DNA from: Desulfobacterales bacterium
Lineage (GTDB): Bacteria; Desulfobacterota; Desulfobacteria; Desulfobacterales; UBA11574
Length of the DNA: 35,743 bases
Direction: 5' to 3'
NCBI GenBank assembly: GCA_030601485.1
Contig: JAUVTO010000003.1
Location: 1 to 35,743, forward strand
The position numbers and the translations under genes were made by a program. Shown here piece after piece: positions 27,603 through 35,743 of this stretch; the stretch's first letter is position 1; every line of letters starts with the position of its first letter. The notes beneath the pieces are model-generated. The model searched no databases, was not told the origin of the DNA, and was given only the letters and a program-made list of their open reading frames with translations.

Positions 27603-27917
27603 TTAACAACAGGAACTTGTTTTTGTTCCGCAGCTTGAACATCCTGATTCGAAAGCTATGCCGCAGTCTAATTTAAAACCCATTCCGGAGAAATCTATCT
27701 TAATCGGATTTGTTTTTTCCATAAACTCTTTATCGACAATATATTTGAAACCGTCAATGTCAAAAACGTGGTCTGTATCTTTAGGCTCATCCAGAGCCAT
27801 AGCGAGCGACGGACCGCCTCATCCTCCCGCATTTAAAAAGATCCGTATCGGTGAAACTTCTTTGCCTTTGAAATACTCGGCAATCTGTTCTGTTGCTGAT
27901 TTGGTAACTTCAACCAT
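27603..27917 (-). CDS. HesB/IscA-like selenoprotein (in-frame UGA)
   Basis: HesB/IscA-family A-type proteins handle iron-sulfur clusters or iron. The frame from ATG at 27915-27917 runs MVEVTKSATEQIAEYF... to FLNAGG, meets TGA at 27819-27821 (codon 33), and continues without interruption GGPSLAMALDEPKDTD to SSCC at the TAA. The UGA stands exactly where the family has its first conserved Cys (GGCGGP), and codons on both sides are clearly family sequence, so read-through as selenocysteine gives 104 residues. The SECIS-like hairpin lies 20 nt after the UGA. The C-terminus has CSSC and CC. Ordinary ORF calling gives only a 65-residue C-terminal piece from 27800. A TATGTT/TTGACA promoter is at 27978-28006. 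No selA/B/C/D gene is in the window. Confidence 0.9.
27784..27798 (-). promoter_or_regulatory. SECIS-like hairpin for selenocysteine insertion
   Basis: In the mRNA GGCUC (27798-27794) pairs with GAGCC (27788-27784) around a UGGAU loop that contains the GG/U type apical residues typical of bacterial SECIS. It begins 20 nt downstream of the UGA, inside the usual distance range. Because it is inside the coding region, its bases also encode MALDEP. Confidence 0.7.
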
Positions 27918-27977
27918 AATAATCTCCTTTTGAAAAAAATATACCCACCTTATTTAAATAAGCATGAAATTCACCAT

Positions 27978-28006
27978 AACATAGTTCCGGCATTAAGTTT
28001 TGTCAA
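27978..28006 (-). promoter_or_regulatory. Promoter of the HesB-like gene
   Basis: Minus strand TTGACA (28001-28006), 17-bp spacer, TATGTT (27978-27983), with a start near 27971, about 55 nt before the ATG. Confidence 0.7.
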
Positions 28007-28070
28007 TGGAAGGTACCAAAAACTCATAACTCAGGCCTAAAACACAATAAATTCAACTTTGTATAAACTG

Positions 28071-28565
28071 TCATAGGTCATAAAGTGTTTCATCCCTTAA
28101 CGGCTCTTTACGTTTTGTTTTGATGCTTTTTCCCTTTTTCGCCTGTAGAGAAAACGGGTCTTCCTCTTCCAGAATATCACCCAATTCAGCCTCTACCTGT
28201 CCAGGATCTTCACCTTTTTCCATCCTTCTCAACGCTTCATCCATACCGTCACCGAGTTTAAGGCCCGTCATATCAGAAAGTTTGCGCATAAGATTGGCAG
28301 CCTGCTTGGGATCGTTCTCATTCATTTTATCAGCTTCACCCGCTATCATCTGCATGGCCTGTTCCATTCTGCTGCTGTCAAATGGCAGGTCATCCATATC
28401 GCCGTCTTCCTTTGCTCGTCCGGTAAATGCCACCACAGAAATCTGTCTGGTAAGTGTCCTTATTTTACATTTCGGACACTTGGGCTTTTTGGTCGTATTA
28501 ATGGTTTTGGAAAAAAAATTAAAAAGAGTATTACAGTCCCTGCAATAAAATTCGTAGATCGGCAT
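28071..28565 (-). CDS. FmdB-type zinc ribbon protein
   Basis: The 164-residue protein begins with the FmdB/regulatory zinc ribbon: MPIYEFYCRDC and, 20-odd residues on, CPKCK, four cysteines that can hold one zinc. The rest is a charged helical region (about 55-164, rich in Asp/Glu/Met) with no further motif. Many FmdB-like proteins are uncharacterised and their role in formate or acetamide metabolism is limited to a few members. GAGGTGT precedes the ATG. It sits between glnS and the selenoprotein gene, which has its own promoter, so the linkage may be incidental. Confidence 0.85.
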   Translation of the reverse strand: MPIYEFYCRDCNTLFNFFSKTINTTKKPKCPKCKIRTLTRQISVVAFTGRAKEDGDMDDLPFDSSRMEQAMQMIAGEADKMNENDPKQAANLMRKLSDMTGLKLGDGMDEALRRMEKGEDPGQVEAELGDILEEEDPFSLQAKKGKSIKTKRKEPLRDETLYDL

Positions 28566-28654
28566 GTGTTACACCTCTTTTGATATCACGTTAGCTTTTT
28601 GAAAATTTTATAGACCGCTCGTTTGTATCCGGCTTTTTTCAAAGAACTAAACGG

Positions 28655-30373
28655 TTACCTCTTTTTTTGCTTTTTCTGCTGTGCTTTCTGTATTCTGGCC
28701 CATGTATCCCGTAACGTTACCGTACGGTTGAATACCAGGGCTTGGTCCGAAGAATCCACGGAATCCACGCAGAAATAACCGAGTCTCTCAAACTGGTACC
28801 TGCTACCCGGCGCCGCACCGGAGAGACTGGGTTCGACAAAAAAAGGACGTATCTCCAGAGAATTCGGATTTAAATATGTTTTAAAATTAACATCCTTTTC
28901 CTCATCCGGATTTTCTTTTATAAAGAGATGATCGTAAAGGCGCGTTTCGGCTTTGATCGCGTGGGCCGTAGAAACCCAATGTAAGGTCGCTTTGACCTTC
29001 CGTCCATCCGGGGATGATCCGCCGCGTGTATCCGGATCATAGGTGCAATGCAGTTCGACCACCTGGCCGGTTTTTTCATCCTTAACAACTCTCACACATC
29101 TAATATAATACGCATATCGCAATCGCACCTCACGCCCGGGCGCCAAACGGAAAAACTTTTTCGGCGGGTCCTCTAAAAAGTCGTCCTGTTCGATGTAAAT
29201 CACGCACGAAAAAGGAATCTTGCGTGTGCCCATAGACGGATCTTCAGGGTTGTTCAAGGCTTCCAATTCTTCAACTTTATTTTCGGGATAGTTGTCTATG
29301 ACCACCTTGAGTGGACGCAACACACCCATTACGCGCTGTGCCCGTTTATTCAAATCTTCTCTGATGCTGTATTCGAGCAATGCAATATCAACAATACTGT
29401 CCCGTCGGGCGACTCCGATTCGGTGACAAAAATTGCGGATCGATTCCGATGTATAGCCGCGTCTCCTCAGACCGCTTATGGTCGGCATTCGAGGATCGTC
29501 CCATCCTGAGACATTCCCCACGTCTACCAATTCCACAAGTTTGCGCTTACTTAATACCGTATAGCTGAGATTGAGACGTGCAAACTCGATTTGCTGGGGA
29601 TGGCAATCCACGTTCAGTTGGTCCAGTATCCAGTCGTAGAGTTGGCGATTAATTTCAAATTCAAGGGTGCAAAGAGAATGGGTAATTCCTTCGATGGAAT
29701 CCGAAAGGCAATGGGCAAAGTCGTACATCGGATAAATGCACCACTTGTCACCTGTCCTGTGATGGGGTATCCGTCGAATACGATAAAGCGTGGGATCACG
29801 CATCAGCACATTCGGCGATGCCATATCAATCTTGGCTCGGAGGACGTGGGAACCGTCCTCAAATTCTCCGGCCCGCATACGCTCGAACAGGTCCTGGTTT
29901 TCTCTCACCGAGCGGGTTCGACAGGGACTTTCCTTTCCCGGTGTTGTCAGGGTGCCTCGGCTCTCCCTGATCTCATCAGCGCTCAAACTGCACACATAAG
30001 CCTTGCCGGCTTTGATCAACTGAACGGCATATTGATAAAGCTGTTCAAAGTAATCCGATGCATAGAACAGCCGGTCATTCCAATCGAATCCAAGCCATCG
30101 GACGTCTTCTATTATGGATTCAACATATTCAATATCCTCTTTTCCGGGATTGGTATCATCGAATCGCAAATTGCAAATACCCCCTTTATTTTCTGTGGCA
30201 ATACCGAAGTTAAGACAAATGGATTTGGCATGTCCGATATGCAGATATCCGTTCGGCTCCGGGGGAAAGCGGGTGACAACCCGGCCGTTATTTTTGTTGT
30301 CTTTTAAATCCTGCGCGACAATGTTCCGGATAAAATTAGAAGCCGGAGTGAATTCGGTTTTTGTCATATTCAA
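28655..30373 (-). CDS. glnS: Glutaminyl-tRNA synthetase
   Basis: Charges tRNA-Gln directly with glutamine. The 572 residues show class I motifs: [22 protein letters not shown] (HIGH at about 46-49) and the KMSKS-type loop VLSKRKL. The C-terminal half contains the anticodon-binding beta-barrels. Length is slightly above E. coli (554). It lies downstream of gltX on the same strand, separated by a MITE. A genome with glnS need not use the GatCAB route for Gln-tRNA, although gltX is present for glutamate. Confidence 0.97.
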   Translation of the reverse strand: MNMTKTEFTPASNFIRNIVAQDLKDNKNNGRVVTRFPPEPNGYLHIGHAKSICLNFGIATENKGGICNLRFDDTNPGKEDIEYVESIIEDVRWLGFDWNDRLFYASDYFEQLYQYAVQLIKAGKAYVCSLSADEIRESRGTLTTPGKESPCRTRSVRENQDLFERMRAGEFEDGSHVLRAKIDMASPNVLMRDPTLYRIRRIPHHRTGDKWCIYPMYDFAHCLSDSIEGITHSLCTLEFEINRQLYDWILDQLNVDCHPQQIEFARLNLSYTVLSKRKLVELVDVGNVSGWDDPRMPTISGLRRRGYTSESIRNFCHRIGVARRDSIVDIALLEYSIREDLNKRAQRVMGVLRPLKVVIDNYPENKVEELEALNNPEDPSMGTRKIPFSCVIYIEQDDFLEDPPKKFFRLAPGREVRLRYAYYIRCVRVVKDEKTGQVVELHCTYDPDTRGGSSPDGRKVKATLHWVSTAHAIKAETRLYDHLFIKENPDEEKDVNFKTYLNPNSLEIRPFFVEPSLSGAAPGSRYQFERLGYFCVDSVDSSDQALVFNRTVTLRDTWARIQKAQQKKQKKR

Positions 30374-30397
30374 AACTCCATTCTTTAGCTATATTTA

Positions 30398-30572
30398 TGA
30401 GTCTGTTGATTAATGAGGATTTTCGTTCAAGATCAAGCCTCCGGCCCGTAGGTCCTACGCCCCGGAGGGGCATGCGAAAAAAATAACCACAGGCATATAT
30501 TTGATATTCCGAGGATTATTTTTTGAGCACAACGCAGAGATTGTGCGAAAAGACCATTAATCAACAGACTCA
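30398..30572. mobile_element. MITE-like 175-bp inverted-repeat element between gltX and glnS
   Basis: Perfect 18-bp ends TGAGTCTGTTGATTAATG and its complement (30398-30415, 30555-30572). The similarity continues inward into a TTTTCG block. TTTA flanks it on both sides (30394-30397, 30573-30576), consistent with a 4-bp target duplication. A GC-rich hairpin with arms CCTCCGG and CCGGAGG sits near its centre (about 30441-30470). It contains no ORF. The right copy of the duplication includes the gltX stop codon. Confidence 0.85.
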
Positions 30573-30573
30573 T

Positions 30574-32061
30574 TTATGGTTTATCGAAAAGCGCCGGCGC
30601 CTTGCGCAGCCGATCCACAACACGACGCTGTCCTATGGTAATCAAAATATCAAATATCCCAGGGCCGGCAAGCTGGCCGGTAACAACGGTTCGAACACCG
30701 TTGATCAATACCCCGGGTTTGATTTTTAGCTCCTCAGCCATCTCACGAATTGCGTCCTCGGTTTCTGTGGCTGTAAAGCTTTCCAAAGCACCCAACCGAT
30801 CCGCCAGCTTCGGAAACCATTTTTTGAGATCCGGATGCTTGAGAATATTCTTTTTCACCGCCCTGGATTCAATGGGAAACTCGTCGGAAAAATAGGCCCT
30901 CCCACGGGAAACAAAATCGGTTGTAACATGAAAACGGCTGCGAATCAGTCCAATGGTATCCAGATACCAGCGGCGTTTTGTGCCCTCATACTCAGGATTC
31001 CAGATCCCCGCTTTTTCCAGTTCGGCTGTAACATAAGGCTCGATCTCTTCAACCGGCAGGGTCCTCAGATAATGGGCGTTGATACTTATCGCCTTGGGAT
31101 CGGTAAAATATTTTGGATCATTCGTTCTTACATCGAAGATGGAATTGGCACGATTGATTCCCTGAAGAGAAAATGCTTGAATTAATTCCTCCTTGGTAAA
31201 AATTTCTCTGGATTCGGGCGTGGCCCATCCTAATAGGACCAGAAAGTTTACAAATGCCCACGGTAAAAATCCGTGCTCTTTGTAAAAGCGGACGGCAACC
31301 AGTTCGCCATGCTTTCGTTTTGAGATCTTGGCTTTTTTAGGATCCAGGGTGAGTGACATATGCGCAAATTTCGGCACCGGCGCTCCCAGCGCCTGATAAA
31401 TTAAAATCTGCCGGTGTGTATTTGACAGCCCGTCCTGACCGCGAATTACATGGGTAATCCGGTCACGGATATCATCCACCGTATTTGACAACAGATAAAG
31501 GGGCTGACCATTGGAACGGACAATAACAAAGTCTTCAATGTCTTTGTATTTATGATCGATTCTTCCGTAGACGACGTCTTCAAAAGAGACGGAACCTTTA
31601 CCGTTGGGCACTTTCATGCGAAGGGTGTAAGGAATGCCTTGCTCTTCCTTTATGTAAATTTCAATCCTTGTCAATCGCCGACAGGTGCCGTCATACTTTA
31701 AATCTTTTTTCTGCTTCAATGCCGTCTCTCTTTTGCGGTCGAGTTCCTCTTTCGTACAGAAACACTTGTAGGCATGCCCCGACTCCAGCAGTCTGCGTGC
31801 GGCAGCCAGGTGTTCATTAATAAACTGTGACTGGAAATAGGGGCCCTCATCCCAAATTATCCCCAGCCATTTCAAACTTTCAATAATTCCTTGTATAGAT
31901 TCTTCAGTTGACCGTTCCGCATCCGTATCCTCGATTCTAAGGATAAATTTGCCCCCGGTTTTTTGAGCAAATAGCCAGTTAAAAATCGCTGTGCGGGCGC
32001 CGCCGATATGAAGGTAACCGGTGGGGCTGGGGGCAAAGCGTACAATTACTTCTTGTTTCAT
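30574..32061 (-). CDS. gltX: Glutamyl-tRNA synthetase
   Basis: Charges tRNA-Glu. The 495 residues contain VRFAPSPTGYLHIGGARTAIFNWLFA (class I HIGG at about 17-20) and the KMSKS-type KISKRKHG loop. A C-terminal helical anticodon-binding domain follows. The length is typical of bacterial GluRS. Its stop codon TAA (minus strand 30576-30574) coincides with the right flank of the adjacent MITE. The 5' leader contains an inverted repeat (32085-32147). Confidence 0.97.
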   Translation of the reverse strand: MKQEVIVRFAPSPTGYLHIGGARTAIFNWLFAQKTGGKFILRIEDTDAERSTEESIQGIIESLKWLGIIWDEGPYFQSQFINEHLAAARRLLESGHAYKCFCTKEELDRKRETALKQKKDLKYDGTCRRLTRIEIYIKEEQGIPYTLRMKVPNGKGSVSFEDVVYGRIDHKYKDIEDFVIVRSNGQPLYLLSNTVDDIRDRITHVIRGQDGLSNTHRQILIYQALGAPVPKFAHMSLTLDPKKAKISKRKHGELVAVRFYKEHGFLPWAFVNFLVLLGWATPESREIFTKEELIQAFSLQGINRANSIFDVRTNDPKYFTDPKAISINAHYLRTLPVEEIEPYVTAELEKAGIWNPEYEGTKRRWYLDTIGLIRSRFHVTTDFVSRGRAYFSDEFPIESRAVKKNILKHPDLKKWFPKLADRLGALESFTATETEDAIREMAEELKIKPGVLINGVRTVVTGQLAGPGIFDILITIGQRRVVDRLRKAPALFDKP

Positions 32062-32084
32062 ATGCAGTTATCCTTTTGTAAGCA

Positions 32085-32147
32085 TTCACGGTTCAGATTT
32101 TTGAAGTGAACCTACAATCTCTGAACCTTTGAACCCTGAACGGTGAA
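32085..32147. repeat. Inverted repeat in the gltX leader region
   Basis: TTCACGGTTCAG (32085-32096) and CTGAACGGTGAA (32136-32147) are complementary over 11 of 12 positions. In between lie further TGAAC repeats (CTGAACCTTTGAACCCTGAAC). It lies 24-86 nt upstream of the gltX ATG. A regulatory hairpin or a degenerate short tandem repeat are both possible. The rest of 32062-32420 holds no gene on either strand. Confidence 0.5.
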
Positions 32148-32420
32148 ATTAATGTTAAACAACTGTAACTTGAAAATTTTTAAAGCTGCTGGTTTTACAA
32201 TTATTTCCTACAGCATAACCTTCTTTAAGTAGAATTAATCTGATAAATTTGCTATATGTAATTCTCTACACTGTAAAACTGAGAACGTCCATAAAATTTT
32301 TAGCTTTTAAGAAAAAATCCTTCAGGGTTTCGATCAGAAAAAATAACCGGCTTCTCTCGGTTTTGGATAGTCGAAATCGTGGGATTAAACGACTCAACAT
32401 TTATCATAAAAGGGTATCAC

Positions 32421-32615
32421 ATGAGCAATCAAATAGAATGTATGTGTATGCAATGTGGCATATCGATCTATCTTCCCGAAGATTCCGTTATCATGGATGA
32501 TTCGTCCGACGCTGATTCCAAGCTTTTGGACATCCTATTGGTATGCGAGCAATGTGGGGGTCAACTGAGGCTGGTGGGAAAAAGCAGGGATGAGCCTTTT
32601 TACCGGCTCAGGTAA
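32421..32615 (+). CDS. Small cysteine-rich zinc-ribbon-like protein
   Basis: A 64-residue soluble protein starting MSNQIECMCMQCGISIYLPED, with cysteines paired as CMCMQC near the N-terminus and CEQCGGQLR near the C-terminus, giving four ligands for a zinc ribbon. The acidic middle (DDSSDADSKLLDILLV) separates the pairs. A weak AAAAGGG precedes this ATG; an in-frame GTG at 32379 would add 14 residues. Convergent with the YkgJ-like gene, 16 bp between stops. Family unknown to me. Confidence 0.65.
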   Translation: MSNQIECMCMQCGISIYLPEDSVIMDDSSDADSKLLDILLVCEQCGGQLRLVGKSRDEPFYRLR

Positions 32616-32631
32616 TGGGTATGCTACCGGG

Positions 32632-32976
32632 TTAGAAAAAATGAGTGCGGTACAAGTGGAAGATTTCCGCTTCTTCATCTTCATGCAGAAGCCTGAGCGG
32701 CTCAACTTTCATTTTGCATCGATAATTGGGGGATGTTCCGTACAGGCGACAGATCAACGGCCGGACAGGATAGATAGAACAACCGGTTTCATTTAAATAT
32801 GGACAGGTGTTTCCATGAGCCTTGCCCGGTTTCATTGAGTTTTTTCTAAGGAACGCTTTAACCCGTTCATCCTCAACTTTAGTTCTGGAGGGCACGCCAA
32901 AGTTTTGGCAGCATTCATGGCAGCCGTCGGTACATTGAAAGTCCGGAATCAGATTGTAAATATCTTCAATATCCAT
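32632..32976 (-). CDS. YkgJ-family cysteine cluster protein
   Basis: The 114-residue protein has the YkgJ/UPF0153 cysteine pattern: CTDGCHECCQNF (about 15-26), then CPYLNETGCSIYPVRPLICRLYG (about 58-80), and YRC. These conserved cysteines likely bind a metal or iron-sulfur cluster; the family's function is unknown. Divergent from the wbqC gene with 79 bp between starts, enough for promoters on both sides. Confidence 0.85.
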   Translation of the reverse strand: MDIEDIYNLIPDFQCTDGCHECCQNFGVPSRTKVEDERVKAFLRKNSMKPGKAHGNTCPYLNETGCSIYPVRPLICRLYGTSPNYRCKMKVEPLRLLHEDEEAEIFHLYRTHFF

Positions 32977-33055
32977 TAATTTCCTCGTGTTTTTGAAAAA
33001 GGTATCGAATTTTTGATTATATGGGCCATAATATTGAAAAAAGTCAACTGAAAAA

Positions 33056-33742
33056 ATGATTGTATCTGCAAATCAGCCTTACTTTTTTCCGTATCCCGGT
33101 TTTTTTTACAAAACGCACCGTTCTGATGTTTTTGTAATTCTGGATGACGTTCAGTTCCCCAGGGGAACCACCTGGACCACTCGAAACAGATTTAAAAACC
33201 ACCAGGGAAGCCTATGGATGACATTGCCTGTAAAAAAGAAAGGGTTGGGTCTGCAAAAGATCAACGCTGTCAGGATATGCCATGACGGCCGATGGGGGAA
33301 AAAACATTTGGAGAGCTTGAGAAATGCTTATGCAAAAGCTCCGTATTTTAAGGACCATCTCAACTTTTTAGAGGAGCTTTTTTCAACAAAATTTGAAAAA
33401 CTTATCGATTTAAATCTTAAGATCATCGGTTATTTGATGAAACATCTTCAAATTGAAACAAAGATCACATTATCGTCCGAGCTTGAGATAAAGGCAAAAG
33501 GAGACAACCTTCTCATAGAAATTTGCAGGAGATTGGAGGCATCGCAGTTTTTGGTCCAGAGCGCTGCCAGAAAGCACTTTGATGCAGACAGGTTCAAAAA
33601 AGCGGGGATTCGACTAACGGACGTTAAACCTCCGTCACCGGTTTATCCTCAACTCTGGGGAAGTTTTATTCCCAACCTGTCCGCACTTGACCTTGTTTTC
33701 AATTGCGGATCAAAAGCCCACGACATCATGATCGCCGGATAA
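33056..33742 (+). CDS. WbqC-family protein
   Basis: The 228 residues match WbqC-like proteins from their first residues: MIVSANQPYFFPYPGFFYKTHRSDVFVILDDVQFPRGTTWTTRNRFKN, then WMTLPVKKK and a C-terminal YPQLWGSFIPNLSALDLVFNCG. Such genes occur in O-antigen and glycan clusters and their activity is poorly known. No ribosome-binding site stands out, but the family-type start supports the ATG at 33056. It is followed 20 bp later by the radical SAM gene on the same strand, likely cotranscribed. Confidence 0.88.
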   Translation: MIVSANQPYFFPYPGFFYKTHRSDVFVILDDVQFPRGTTWTTRNRFKNHQGSLWMTLPVKKKGLGLQKINAVRICHDGRWGKKHLESLRNAYAKAPYFKDHLNFLEELFSTKFEKLIDLNLKIIGYLMKHLQIETKITLSSELEIKAKGDNLLIEICRRLEASQFLVQSAARKHFDADRFKKAGIRLTDVKPPSPVYPQLWGSFIPNLSALDLVFNCGSKAHDIMIAG

Positions 33743-33762
33743 ACCGGGTTAGATTCATACAC

Positions 33763-35673
33763 ATGAAATTCAAACATACAGCTCCATTGGAAAAAATAAT
33801 TCTCATCTCCGCTCCCTGGCCCCTTTACAGCCGTCCCTCAATTCAAATCGGCACTCTGAAGTCCTATCTAAAAAAAAACTTGCCTGACCTGACGGTCCAT
33901 GCGCATCACTTTTATTTAAAAGTCGCCGAGGCCATCGGATACAGACGCTATCAAGCAATTTCCGAGCGAACATGGCTTGCGGAAACCATTTACGCCGCCC
34001 TGTTATATCCGGAACGCCTCGAGCATATTGAAAAAATATTCTATAAGCAGGCTGCCGGCAAATCTCTGCTGCGGGAAATTCTTTTTGAAACCCTAACCAA
34101 ACAGGTTCAGAAGGTTTCCGAGACTTTTATACACACCATTAACTGGGGGGGATATGGTTTGGCGGGTTTTTCCATATGTCTTTGCCAGTTAACTGCGTCA
34201 CTCTATTTCATCAGGCAGGTTAAAAAGCAATTCCCGAATCTTTTTATTGTTGTGGGCGGTTCCATGTCCACCGCTGATGCAACACGGAATCTGTTTAAAA
34301 TTTTTCCGGAAATTGATGTTGCGATCAACGGCGAAGGTGAACTTCCCCTGAGCCGATTGATTGCTTATCTCAAAGATCCGGGGGGTAAGGAAATGCCTCC
34401 GGTTAATGGGATTATCACATCAGAATCCGCTGAAAAAGAAACACCGGCCGCGTTTCATCAGATGAATGAGTTATCCGCTCTTGTTCCTCCGGATTACGAC
34501 GACTACTTTGAATTGCTGCAATCATTCGGACCGGAGAAAACTTTCTTTCCAACACTTCCCATGGAAATCTCAAGAGGGTGCTGGTGGCGCCGCAAACAAA
34601 AAGGCGAAAAATCTACAGGATGTGCCTTCTGCAATCTAAATCTCCAGTGGGACGGTTACCGATCAAAAGACCCGGAACAGGTGGTTTCGGAGATTGATCA
34701 TCTGACAACCAAGCATAAAACACTTTCCGTAGCCTTTATGGACAACCTTCTCCCTTTGAAAACATCCCGGGACATCTTTAATCGCCTATCAAGACTGGGA
34801 AAGGATTTTCGCCTGTTCGGAGAAATCAGGGCCACCACTCCGGGGTCCGTACTGAAAGCCATGCAGACCGCCGGAATGCAAGAGGTCCAGATCGGTATAG
34901 AGGCGCTAAGCACACGGCTCCTCAAGAAACTCAACAAAGGAACCACGACAATCCAGAATATTGAAATCATGAAACATTGCGAAATAACGGGCATTGCAAA
35001 TTCATCGAATCTGATACTCTATTTCCCGGGTAGCGACCAAAAAGATGTGGACGAAACGCTTCGGAACCTGGATTTTGTTCTGTGGTTTCGTCCGTTAAAG
35101 ATGGTTCACTTCTGGCTCGGTCTGGGCAGCCCTGTATGTCAGAACCCTGAAACCTTCGGACTCAGATCTGTTTTCAACCACCGTAATTATGCCGTCTTAT
35201 TTCCACCGAACGTTTTTAAAGCCATGCGTTTTACCATTCAGTCCTATCGAGGCGACCTCGGGCATCAGAGAAAACTCTGGCAGCCGGTCAAAAAAAAGCT
35301 GGCTGCCTGGAAAAAGTCGTATGACGAACTCCATAAGGGTCCAAAACATGAGAACATTTTAACCTTTCGTGACGGCAGAAATTTTATGATCATACGTCAG
35401 AAAAGACTCAACGGCCGAGCCCTGACACACCGCCTGGAGGGAACGTCCCGGGCAATCTATCTTTTTTGCCTGCGGCACCGGTCTTTAAAAAGAATCCTTG
35501 CCCGGTTCCCGTCGATGGCTGCAGACAGGATCGAGCCTTTTTTAAAAATAATGGTCGATAAAAAGCTGATGTTTCGAGAAAACGATAAATATCTGAGCTT
35601 AGCCGTACCTGCCAGCCTGCATTGGTCAACCTCAATTTCTAATCCGCCAAATCAAAACGTGAATTTATTTTGA
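33763..35673 (+). CDS. B12-binding radical SAM protein, RiPP-maturation type
   Basis: The 636-residue enzyme has an N-terminal cobalamin-binding-type Rossmann domain (ISAPWPLYSRPSIQIGTLKSYLKK, VVGGSMSTADATRNLFKIFPEIDVAINGEGE, to about residue 210). The radical SAM domain follows, with cluster cysteines C273, C287 and C290 in MEISRGCWWRRKQ...TGCAFCN, spaced CX13CX2C, an expanded loop. SRGCWW...CxFCN and the following GYRSKDPEQV resemble RiPP maturation radical SAM C-methyltransferases. ATG at 33763 is preferred; an in-frame TTG at 33703 overlaps wbqC. No precursor peptide gene is visible before the window ends. Confidence 0.82.
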   Translation: MKFKHTAPLEKIILISAPWPLYSRPSIQIGTLKSYLKKNLPDLTVHAHHFYLKVAEAIGYRRYQAISERTWLAETIYAALLYPERLEHIEKIFYKQAAGKSLLREILFETLTKQVQKVSETFIHTINWGGYGLAGFSICLCQLTASLYFIRQVKKQFPNLFIVVGGSMSTADATRNLFKIFPEIDVAINGEGELPLSRLIAYLKDPGGKEMPPVNGIITSESAEKETPAAFHQMNELSALVPPDYDDYFELLQSFGPEKTFFPTLPMEISRGCWWRRKQKGEKSTGCAFCNLNLQWDGYRSKDPEQVVSEIDHLTTKHKTLSVAFMDNLLPLKTSRDIFNRLSRLGKDFRLFGEIRATTPGSVLKAMQTAGMQEVQIGIEALSTRLLKKLNKGTTTIQNIEIMKHCEITGIANSSNLILYFPGSDQKDVDETLRNLDFVLWFRPLKMVHFWLGLGSPVCQNPETFGLRSVFNHRNYAVLFPPNVFKAMRFTIQSYRGDLGHQRKLWQPVKKKLAAWKKSYDELHKGPKHENILTFRDGRNFMIIRQKRLNGRALTHRLEGTSRAIYLFCLRHRSLKRILARFPSMAADRIEPFLKIMVDKKLMFRENDKYLSLAVPASLHWSTSISNPPNQNVNLF

Positions 35674-35704
35674 GCCCTTAGGGTTCGCGAAGAAATAAAT
35701 TTAC
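35659..35704 (+). repeat. Inverted repeat at the radical SAM stop codon
   Basis: GTGAATTTATTT (35659-35670) and AAATAAATTTAC (35693-35704) are complementary over 11 of 12 bases with a 22-nt loop, followed by ATTTTC. It spans the end of the gene and could be a terminator or the start of a longer repeat cut by the window edge. The last 39 bases contain GGCGCCCGCATGGCAAGGCGC, which looks repetitive. Confidence 0.4.
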
Positions 35705-35743
35705 ATTTTCAGGAGTCGAGGCGCCCGCATGGCAAGGCGCGGG

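Noticed and set aside
27603-27800. A 65-residue ORF starting MALDEP as a complete gene
   Set aside because: It begins in the middle of the HesB/IscA fold with no ribosome-binding site; family sequence continues upstream across the TGA to a good start, so the short version is a fragment of the selenoprotein.
29591-30307. Plus-strand frame of 238 codons opposite glnS
   Set aside because: It is antisense to glnS, which carries clear class I synthetase motifs; no independent support.
32249-32500. An 83-codon plus-strand frame overlapping the small zinc-ribbon gene
   Set aside because: The overlapping frame from 32421 has the paired Cys motifs and a better composition; this one is a shadow.
33703-33762. 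Longer start for the radical SAM enzyme at TTG 33703
   Set aside because: It would overlap wbqC by 40 bp and the added 20 residues are basic and unlike the family; the ATG at 33763 leads straight into the cobalamin-binding-type domain.

Overview
The window looks like a chromosomal segment of a sulfate-reducer-type Desulfobacterota, most likely Desulfobacterales. This is inferred from the 16S 5' end, the rny/6S RNA/zapA arrangement, an F1Fo operon with paired b' and b subunits, a membrane polyferredoxin operon, a Sec-encoding HesB-like gene and numerous AT-flanked inverted-repeat elements. No species can be named without a database search.

Layout. 1-305 is the 5' end of a 16S rRNA gene on the minus strand. 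Its promoter region (305-600) has a near-consensus promoter and a 22-bp tandem A-tract repeat. Upstream on the same strand are tyrS, rny, a 6S RNA, zapA, zapB and a GlmU-like nucleotidyltransferase that lacks the acetyltransferase domain. From 5.6 to 12.0 kb lies the ATP synthase operon atpF'-F-H-A-G-D-C, with its own promoter and terminator. It is preceded by a bactofilin gene and by the elongasome cluster mreB-mreC-mreD-mrdA-rodA (12.5-17.9 kb). A class-C-type serine hydrolase and an LD-carboxypeptidase follow at 18.0-20.1 kb and fit peptidoglycan turnover. All of this is on the minus strand, so shape, cell-wall and energy genes form one long co-directional block.

20.1-22.3 kb is an accessory-looking stretch on the plus strand. 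It holds tRNA-Pro(GGG), a histone-H1-like Lys/Ala-rich winged-helix protein with a leader terminator, a 193-bp MITE-like element with a 4-bp target duplication, a candidate structured RNA and a Yip1-type membrane protein. 22.3-26.7 kb is a minus-strand redox operon: COMT-type methyltransferase, Tat-exported DUF362 protein, a NapH-NapG fusion polyferredoxin and a LUD-domain protein. Its substrate cannot be read from sequence.

26.9-28.6 kb holds a small acidic unknown protein, a decayed reading frame, a HesB/IscA-like gene with an in-frame UGA at the conserved cysteine position (a selenoprotein), and an FmdB-type zinc ribbon protein. 28.6-32.1 kb carries glnS and gltX, separated by a MITE inserted exactly at the gltX stop codon. 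The right end has two small cysteine-rich proteins, a WbqC-family protein and a B12-binding radical SAM enzyme related to RiPP-maturation enzymes, with an expanded cluster-binding loop.

Most of the window is housekeeping. The observations I rate highest are the HesB-like selenoprotein (its start-to-UGA part is missed by ordinary ORF calling), the two MITE-like elements, the radical SAM/WbqC pair and the fused polyferredoxin operon.
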